A DNA stretch of 64,000 nucleotides, taken from NCBI RefSeq assembly GCF_010119545.1, contig NZ_JAAEAA010000002.1, positions 186,001 through 250,000 of the forward strand. Direction: 5' to 3'. The notes beneath the pieces are model-generated. The model saw only the letters and a program-made list of their open reading frames with translations. It ran no database searches and was not told where the DNA came from. Positions 58,996 through 64,000 of the stretch are shown here, piece after piece. Origin of the DNA: Pontibacter fetidus (GTDB lineage: Bacteria > Bacteroidota > Bacteroidia > Cytophagales > Hymenobacteraceae). The first letter of the stretch is position 1. Each line of letters opens with the position of its first letter. The translations under genes were made by a program, and so were the position numbers.

Positions 58996-59811
58996 GTGTC
59001 TACTACCGAATCAGCGTCTAACTACGACAGCCTGGAGCAAATGCCTGTACGCCAGCTGCTGGAAAGTATAAACAACGAAGATAAGACCGTACCGCTGGCT
59101 GTAGAAAAAGCAATTCCGCAACTGGAGCTGCTGGTTAATGCTACTATAGAACGATTGCAGCAGGGCGGCAGGCTGTTTTATATTGGCGCTGGCACGAGTG
59201 GTCGTTTGGGCGTGGTAGATGCATCGGAGTGTCCGCCTACCTATGGTGTGCCGCATGGCATGGTAATAGGCCTTATAGCCGGTGGCGATGCAGCGATACG
59301 CAAAGCCGTAGAGTTTGCCGAGGATGATGAACAACAAGCCTGGAAAGACCTGCAGGAATACGACATTACTAATAAAGATATAGTGGTAGGGATAGCTGCT
59401 TCCGGACGTACACCTTACGTTATCGGGGGGCTTACTACCTGCCGCGAAAATGGTATAGCTACCGGCTGCATTGTTTGCAACGCCGGTAGCGCCGTTGCCG
59501 CCGCCTCCGATTACCCCGTGGAAGTTGTAACAGGACCTGAATTTGTAACCGGCAGCACCCGCATGAAAGCCGGCACCGCCCAGAAACTTGTCCTGAACAT
59601 GCTTACTACCTCTACTATGATCCGGTTAGGGCGTGTAAAAGGCAATAAAATGGTAGACATGCAACTATCTAACCTGAAACTGGTAGACCGTGGCACATGC
59701 ATGCTGATGGATGAACTACAACTGGCAAAACCCGAAGCCGCCGCGTTACTGCAAAAATATGGCAGTGTACGGGCAGCTATAGATGCTTATAATAACGGCC
59801 TTCCTTCTTAA
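58996..59811 (+). CDS. murQ: N-acetylmuramic acid 6-phosphate etherase
   Basis: MurQ cleaves the lactyl ether of MurNAc-6-phosphate to GlcNAc-6-phosphate and D-lactate. The 271-residue protein begins at GTG (58996). It shows the SIS-fold signature GRLFYIGAGTSGRLGVVDAS, then ECPPTYGVPHGMV with the catalytic Glu, VVGIAASGRTPYVIGGL and the second signature GPEFVTGSTRMKAGTAQKLV. The length is slightly short for the family because it lacks the C-terminal UBA-like tail. It follows the BadF-type kinase by 48 bases on the same strand, forming a recycling pair. An AACTATAGTT word sits directly after the stop codon. Confidence 0.95.
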   Translation: MSTTESASNYDSLEQMPVRQLLESINNEDKTVPLAVEKAIPQLELLVNATIERLQQGGRLFYIGAGTSGRLGVVDASECPPTYGVPHGMVIGLIAGGDAAIRKAVEFAEDDEQQAWKDLQEYDITNKDIVVGIAASGRTPYVIGGLTTCRENGIATGCIVCNAGSAVAAASDYPVEVVTGPEFVTGSTRMKAGTAQKLVLNMLTTSTMIRLGRVKGNKMVDMQLSNLKLVDRGTCMLMDELQLAKPEAAALLQKYGSVRAAIDAYNNGLPS

Positions 59812-59831
59812 ACTATAGTTATACGTCTTAT

Positions 59832-60920
59832 TTATTCTGCTGCCAGGGCGGTGTCGGGTATAACCAACCCACGGAGCAGCACCTGGGCAGCATCCCGGCT
59901 TGGTGCAAGGTAATTGGCAACCGACCATTTATACCCAAACATAAAGCGGTTATCTGATAAACTATAGAGCACCTTTCTACGATAATCGGTAACAGGCTCT
60001 AACCCGATTTCAGCACGCAGTGCATTTACTTTTGCTTCTTCCTGTTCGGTGAGCTTCTCTACTAAATATTTATTCAGCGACTTAAGTTTCTTATCACCTT
60101 CACAGTCCTTTTTATTAGAGCAGGCTACTTTTACAAGCGCTTTCGTTTTATAGTTCCGGTTACCTTGCTGCGTCTCCATCAGGTAAGCAGCTGCCTGTGG
60201 CGAGAGCTTGCCCTGCTGCACCGCATCTTTTAAAATATCCGTAAAATCGAAACCTTTTTTAGCTTTTGTCTGCCGCTCTATCACTATACTGAAGCGTGGC
60301 AACTGTTCTATGGTATCACCAACGCCAATTAGCGTTTCGCCGGGGTAGCCATGTTTCTGAATGTTACGGAGCAGGATATCTACATTGTCGCTCTCAATTT
60401 TGCGAAGGGTATCGGCATATACGCGCAGGCCGCCTTTTGCAAACCTATAGTATTTATCGCGCGCGTATAGTTCGTCCAGGTCGGCTCTTACATCCAGGTT
60501 AGCATGGCGTTTATACTTTTCGCGGCGCTTAGGGTAGCTTTTCAGAAATTTATCCCAGGCTTTGGTTTCGTGCAAGGGCTTAAATACATCTTGTTTCCTG
60601 ATAAACGGCAACTCTACTCCTTTCAGCACCAGTTCATCAAGGTATTTAAAGGTCTGCTCATAATCTTCGGATAGCATGGCGCACACGGCAGCATTGTAAT
60701 AGTCGCGGGCAAAGGGCTCTTTAACGGCCTTAAAGGCATCCCTATACTTGGCCAGCGCAGCACTATAGTCTTTAGCTATAACCAGCAGTTCAGCTTCGTG
60801 TATAACCGGGTGGTATATTTTAATATAATCCTTGTCGTTGGCATAAACCTGTTGTACCCAAAGCAGGGTTGCCAGGCATAACGTAACGCGCAGAAGTAAA
60901 AAGTTTTTGAATGGGAACAT
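59832..60920 (-). CDS. Exported TPR-like hypothetical protein
   Basis: The 362-residue protein has an N-terminal signal (NFLLLRVTLCLATLLWVQQVYA). It then has TPR-like helices (HEAELLVIAKDYSAALAKYRDA, YYNAAVCAMLSEDYEQTFKYL), and a charged helical second half with DVRADLDELYARDKYYRFAKGG and SVANYLAPSRDAAQVLLRGLV. It is predicted to be periplasmic. I do not recognise the family; the arrangement is known among conserved Bacteroidota hypotheticals. It converges on murQ with only 20 bases between stop codons. Confidence 0.75.
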   Translation of the reverse strand: MFPFKNFLLLRVTLCLATLLWVQQVYANDKDYIKIYHPVIHEAELLVIAKDYSAALAKYRDAFKAVKEPFARDYYNAAVCAMLSEDYEQTFKYLDELVLKGVELPFIRKQDVFKPLHETKAWDKFLKSYPKRREKYKRHANLDVRADLDELYARDKYYRFAKGGLRVYADTLRKIESDNVDILLRNIQKHGYPGETLIGVGDTIEQLPRFSIVIERQTKAKKGFDFTDILKDAVQQGKLSPQAAAYLMETQQGNRNYKTKALVKVACSNKKDCEGDKKLKSLNKYLVEKLTEQEEAKVNALRAEIGLEPVTDYRRKVLYSLSDNRFMFGYKWSVANYLAPSRDAAQVLLRGLVIPDTALAAE

Positions 60921-61121
60921 ACTACCTGTAAGTGTAAAGTGGCTGGCAGGCGCCGGCTCTATCGTTTTCTTTCTGATATCAATTTACAAATCTATCTTTA
61001 CTATACTCTGATGCAACAACTATAGTTTACGGCTATAGTATATCCAATACAGGTAGAGAAAACATAGGCAACAACTGCTGGCTTAGCCTGTGTTAAGTAT
61101 TAACGATCACGAACTATTTTT

Positions 61122-61691
61122 ATGCATACCATAGAGCCTTTTTATAACTGGCTGGAACTATACAGTGCCTCCGAAGACCCGCGCTCGCCCTTATATGGCG
61201 CCGAAAACAGCCTGTCGCAATACACCAACACCATTTACGGCTATTACATTCATCCGCAGTGGGACGACATCGAATCTGAAACGCTGTTCCTGAAAGTGCT
61301 GTTTACGGATTACGAAGCAGGCTTTGCTATTATTGAGTTTATTGGCGAATGGAACGATGCCCTGCACAACGATATCATGAAGCTAAAGCGCAACATTATT
61401 GACCCGATGGTACATGAAGGCATCAAGCATTTTATCCTTATCGGGGAGAACGTTTTTAACTTTCATGGGTCGGATGATTCGTACTACGAGGAGTGGTTTG
61501 AAGATGTGGAAGATGGCTGGATCGTGGCGATCGGTTTCCAGGATTTTGTGCTAAGCGAGATGAAGAACTATAACCTGGACTATTACCTGAACTATGGCGG
61601 CAACCTGGAACTGGTAAACTGGCGCACCCACACACCTAAGCAGCTCTTCAAAAGTATAAATACCCTGATACAGCGCCGGTTAAGTATGTAA
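61122..61691 (+). CDS. Conserved hypothetical protein (189 aa)
   Basis: A soluble acidic protein without a signal peptide: MHTIEPFYNWLELYSASEDP, YGYYIHPQWDDIESETLFLKVL, DYEAGFAIIEFIGEWNDALH and KHFILIGENVFNFHGSDDSYYEEWFEDVEDGW. Alternating strands and helices suggest a compact alpha/beta domain. Its style fits proteins conserved in Cytophagales, but no function is known to me. It is monocistronic, with a terminator right after the stop codon. Confidence 0.75.
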   Translation: MHTIEPFYNWLELYSASEDPRSPLYGAENSLSQYTNTIYGYYIHPQWDDIESETLFLKVLFTDYEAGFAIIEFIGEWNDALHNDIMKLKRNIIDPMVHEGIKHFILIGENVFNFHGSDDSYYEEWFEDVEDGWIVAIGFQDFVLSEMKNYNLDYYLNYGGNLELVNWRTHTPKQLFKSINTLIQRRLSM

Positions 61692-61730
61692 CTATAAAGG
61701 CGGGCCTGTTATAGGTCCGCCTTTATAGTT
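61690..61730. terminator. Bidirectional hairpin between convergent genes
   Basis: An 18-bp stem with one G-T pair (61690-61707 with 61713-61730) starts at the end of the preceding gene. Its outer arms are AACTATAAAGG and CCTTTATAGTT, so the stem is built partly of the window's common word. Confidence 0.75.
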
Positions 61731-61745
61731 GGCATTGGTACAAAC

Positions 61746-61958
61746 TTACTGAACTGCAGTTGTATCCATGTTATCAGCTGCATCTTCCATTTGGTCAGCC
61801 TTCTCTTCGCCGGCTTCTTCTATCTGCTCACCTCTTTCTTCGGCAGATTCTTCTACCTGCTCAGCTTGCTCTTCTGTTTTGTTTTCGGTTGCAGAGTCGC
61901 ATGATGCAAATGCAAAAAGGCCAGCGGCCAGCATCATCATAAAAATTGGCTTCTTCAT
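61746..61958 (-). CDS. Small Glu-rich lipoprotein
   Basis: A 70-residue protein: MKKPIFMMMLAAGLFAFASC (lipobox, Cys20) followed by a low-complexity chain of Glu, Gln, Ala and Asp (TEEQAEQVEESAEERG) predicted as a helix. The leader ends AAGLFAFASC, nearly identical to that of the gene at 62132 (VAGLFAFASC), so the two are probably diverged duplicates. No function is known; such small lipoproteins are abundant in Bacteroidota. Confidence 0.7.
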   Translation of the reverse strand: MKKPIFMMMLAAGLFAFASCDSATENKTEEQAEQVEESAEERGEQIEEAGEEKADQMEDAADNMDTTAVQ

Positions 61959-62062
61959 TTTTTATTTGTTTTGGTTTATAAACACTGTAATGTCAGTTAC
62001 CTGCTAACAAACAGCTAACATGAACACGAATACGGTTATAAAGCTATATAGTTCTGAAAAAC

Positions 62063-62094
62063 AAAAAAGGCACCTGTAAACAGGTGCCTTTTTC
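62063..62094 (-). terminator. Terminator of the lipoprotein gene at 62132
   Basis: A perfect 13-bp stem (62064-62076 with 62081-62093) has a 4-base loop, with A runs before and T runs after, so it can act on both strands. Confidence 0.85.
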
Positions 62095-62131
62095 TTCCCT
62101 GGCCATGCGCCAGGCAGTTCTTTGTTGCTAA

Positions 62132-62323
62132 TTACTGAGCAGAAGCAGCAGAATCAACTGGAGCTGAAGTAGTGTCAACTTCAACAGCAGTAGTGTCTTC
62201 AACTACTGTTTCTTCTACTGTAGTTTCAGTAGTTTCAACTTCTGTAGCAGTTTCTTCTGCTTTGTTGCAAGATGCGAAAGCGAAAAGACCAGCAACGAAT
62301 AATAAACCGAATACTTTTTTCAT
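62132..62323 (-). CDS. Small Thr/Val/Glu-rich lipoprotein
   Basis: A 63-residue lipoprotein: MKKVFGLLFVAGLFAFASC (Cys19), then a chain of Glu, Thr and Val (ATEVETTETTVEETVVEDTT). It is the duplicate-like neighbour of the gene at 61746; each has its own terminator. The repeats in its DNA (GTAGTTTCAACT-like) make it a site where slippage could alter length. No function can be assigned. Confidence 0.7.
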   Translation of the reverse strand: MKKVFGLLFVAGLFAFASCNKAEETATEVETTETTVEETVVEDTTAVEVDTTSAPVDSAASAQ

Positions 62324-62401
62324 GATGATTTGTTGTTTTTTTGAAAACGAGTTACAAATATAACACTATATTTTAATCCTATATATATCTTAAAAAATAT
62401 T

Positions 62402-63715
62402 TTACTTCTTTTTAAACAATACCTTAATTGGTACCCCTTTAAACCCGAAATGCTCGCGGATGCGGTTCTCTAAATAGCGGGTATAAGATTCTTTAAGATA
62501 CTGCGGCAGGTTACAGAAAAAAGCAAATGTTGGGTTATGCGTCGGCAGCTGCGTAACATACTTTATTTTAATAAACTTACCTTTAATAGCTGGCGGCGGA
62601 TAACGCTCTATGTCAGGCAACAAGGCATCGTTCAGTTTAGAAGTAGGTATTTTGCGTGTCTTGTTGTCGTATACTTCCATGGCTACCTCAATGGCTTTGT
62701 GTATACGCTGCTTGGTAAGCACTGACGTAAAAATAACCGGCACATACTTTATAGGCGCAATCTTGCTTAGTATCTCCTCCTCAAACTCTTTTGTTGAGTT
62801 GGTATCTTTCTCTACTAGGTCCCATTTGTTTACCAGTATTACTATGCCTTTGCGGTTCTTTTCGGCCAGGGCAATAATATTTACGTCCTGGGCTTCTATA
62901 CCACGGGTGGCATCCAGCATCACAATACATACATCAGCATCTTCCAGTGCACGTACCGAGCGCATCACCGAGTAAAACTCAATGTCTTCGCTTACTTTGC
63001 TCTTGCGGCGCAGACCGGCCGTATCAACTATAATAAACTCTTTGCCAAAAGCATTGTAGTGCGAATGGATGGCATCGCGGGTGGTACCGGCAATGTCAGT
63101 AACTATATTTCGCTCTACACCCAGTAGCAGGTTTACAAACGATGACTTACCAACGTTTGGTCGGCCAAGCACAGCAATTTTAGGAATACCAGCAGTCGGA
63201 TCCTCAATACCTTCGTCTTTAAAGTGCTTTACAACTTCATCCAGCAGGTCACCGGTGCCTGATCCGCTTTGCGATGAGATCGGGTAAATTTCTTCGGCAA
63301 TACCTAAGGCATAAAACTCACCTACCTGGTGTGCGCGCGCGTTGGTATCGGCTTTGTTGGCAACTAAGTATATTGGTTTATCAGAGCGGCGCAGTACGTT
63401 GGCAAATTCTTCATCCAGGCCAGTTAAGCCGGCATCCACATCTACCATAAACAAGATCACGTCGGCTTCTTTAATGGCCAGTTCTACCTGCTTGTTAATT
63501 TCACCTTCAAAAATATCATCGGAGCCGTGCACATAGCCACCGGTGTCGATAACTGTAAAAAACTTACCGCACCACTCACCGTGGCCGTAGCTTCTGTCGC
63601 GGGTTACGCCGCTTTCGTTGTCCATAATAGCCTGTCTACGTCCGACAAGCCTGTTAAATAAAGTAGACTTACCCACATTTGGGCGGCCTACAATAGCAAT
63701 AATGTTTGTTGACAT
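62402..63715 (-). CDS. der: Ribosome assembly GTPase Der (EngA)
   Basis: Der is a double-GTPase that helps assemble the 50S subunit. The 437-residue protein has G domain 1 (IVGRPNVGKST at residues 8-18, DTGGYVHG, ANKAD) and G domain 2 (VLGRPNVGKSS, DTAGLRRKSK, VNKWD) followed by the KH-like domain (LPTHNPTFAFFCN, RYLENRIREHFGFKGVPI). Length is normal. It follows era by about 70 bases on the same strand, a common arrangement. Confidence 0.97.
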   Translation of the reverse strand: MSTNIIAIVGRPNVGKSTLFNRLVGRRQAIMDNESGVTRDRSYGHGEWCGKFFTVIDTGGYVHGSDDIFEGEINKQVELAIKEADVILFMVDVDAGLTGLDEEFANVLRRSDKPIYLVANKADTNARAHQVGEFYALGIAEEIYPISSQSGSGTGDLLDEVVKHFKDEGIEDPTAGIPKIAVLGRPNVGKSSFVNLLLGVERNIVTDIAGTTRDAIHSHYNAFGKEFIIVDTAGLRRKSKVSEDIEFYSVMRSVRALEDADVCIVMLDATRGIEAQDVNIIALAEKNRKGIVILVNKWDLVEKDTNSTKEFEEEILSKIAPIKYVPVIFTSVLTKQRIHKAIEVAMEVYDNKTRKIPTSKLNDALLPDIERYPPPAIKGKFIKIKYVTQLPTHNPTFAFFCNLPQYLKESYTRYLENRIREHFGFKGVPIKVLFKKK

Positions 63716-63784
63716 TATTAAAGTATAAAATAGTTAAAGTGCCCCCGGAGCACCTTGCCCCGAAGCTTTAATACATGCGCCTAC

Positions 63785-64000
63785 TTACTCGCTATAGCCA
63801 AATCGCCTTAACAGCTTTTGGTCTGTTCGCCAGTTTTCGTTCACGCGCACATACAAATCAAGAAATATCTTTTTCTGGAAGAACTGCTCCATATCAATAC
63901 GGGCCTGCATGCCCACTTTTTTCAGTGCTTCGCCCTTGTTGCCGATCACAATACCTTTCTGGCTCTTGCGCTCCACACTAATCTCGGCCCTGATGCGGAT
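63785..64000 (-). CDS. era: GTPase Era, C-terminal KH domain (partial, 5' end outside the window)
   Basis: Only the last 71 residues are present: IRIRAEISVERKSQKGIVIG, then GEALKKVGMQARIDMEQFF and QKKIFLDLYVRVNENWR, ending FGYSE. This is the KH domain of Era, which binds the 3' end of 16S rRNA during 30S maturation. The frame is open through base 64000, so the GTPase domain lies beyond the window. An internal GTG at 63976 is not a start. It is upstream of der on the same strand. Confidence 0.93.
   Translation of the reverse strand: MRIRAEISVERKSQKGIVIGNKGEALKKVGMQARIDMEQFFQKKIFLDLYVRVNENWRTDQKLLRRFGYSE

Noticed and set aside
1-64000. tRNA, rRNA, CRISPR, prophage or integrative element
   Set aside because: I looked for tRNA-like arms, regularly spaced direct repeats, integrase and phage structural genes and saw none. 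The only mobile-element protein is the RAYT.

Overview
The window looks like chromosomal DNA from a member of the Bacteroidota, most likely order Cytophagales, family Hymenobacteraceae (Pontibacter-like; the genus is inference). The evidence is a protein with a C-terminal type IX secretion (T9SS) sorting domain, gliding genes gldB, gldD and gldE, a DUF5723 outer-membrane protein, many short lipoproteins, a Bacteroidota-type ECF sigma/partner pair, and the 29-residue COX24-like basic protein upstream of rng. I see no rRNA, tRNA, CRISPR array or prophage.

Layout. 0-7.1 kb: dnaA, a two-gene split 5'-nucleotidase, a T9SS cargo protein and an exported M20 amidohydrolase. 7.2-11.7 kb: YkvA-like protein and both methylmalonyl-CoA mutase subunits (their GTPase meaB lies at 19.6 kb). 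11.8-12.6 kb: a REP-associated tyrosine transposase (RAYT) between two inverted hairpin arrays. 12.6-19.4 kb: a frameshifted YdjM-like gene, lipoproteins, periplasmic trehalase, a DUF5723 barrel. 20.6-27.6 kb: a 6-kb block (folB-divIVA-WD40, PPTase-thioredoxin, methyltransferase, SirB1-like) bounded by two inverted copies of a composite non-coding repeat island. 27.7-32.1 kb: group III truncated hemoglobin, ECF sigma, nth, an AT-rich foreign-looking lipoprotein, two membrane/YdeI-like genes. 32.3-38.5 kb: GT4 and gldB, an outer-membrane barrel, rng with the COX24-like gene, a TPR protein, HU. 38.7-44.6 kb: mutY-ssb-gldE-gldD-recG. 46.6-56.2 kb: GT2, a fatty-acid beta-oxidation operon (marR, HAD/ECH fusion, thiolase, acyl-CoA dehydrogenase) and acyl-CoA ligase. 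56.5-64 kb: degenerate arginase-fold protein, cytochrome-b5-like protein, a BadF-type amino-sugar kinase with murQ, small acidic lipoproteins, der and the end of era.

How the genes fit together. Acyl-CoA ligase plus the beta-oxidation operon feed acetyl- and propionyl-CoA; MutAB and MeaB handle the propionate branch. The kinase and MurQ recycle peptidoglycan amino sugars. GldB/D/E and the T9SS cargo belong to the gliding/secretion machinery.

The most unusual content is non-coding. (1) The perfect palindrome AACTATAGTT and its core CTATAG are heavily over-represented, like the cyanobacterial HIP1 word. (2) The composite repeat islands contain a hairpin with GNRA-type loops whose stem shows compensatory changes between the two copies, which suggests a structured RNA. 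(3) A REP-like family with CTGGCGCG-type ends brackets the RAYT and also lies inside the beta-oxidation operon. Two genes carry single-base frameshifts in A/T homopolymers, which are either assembly errors or real lesions.
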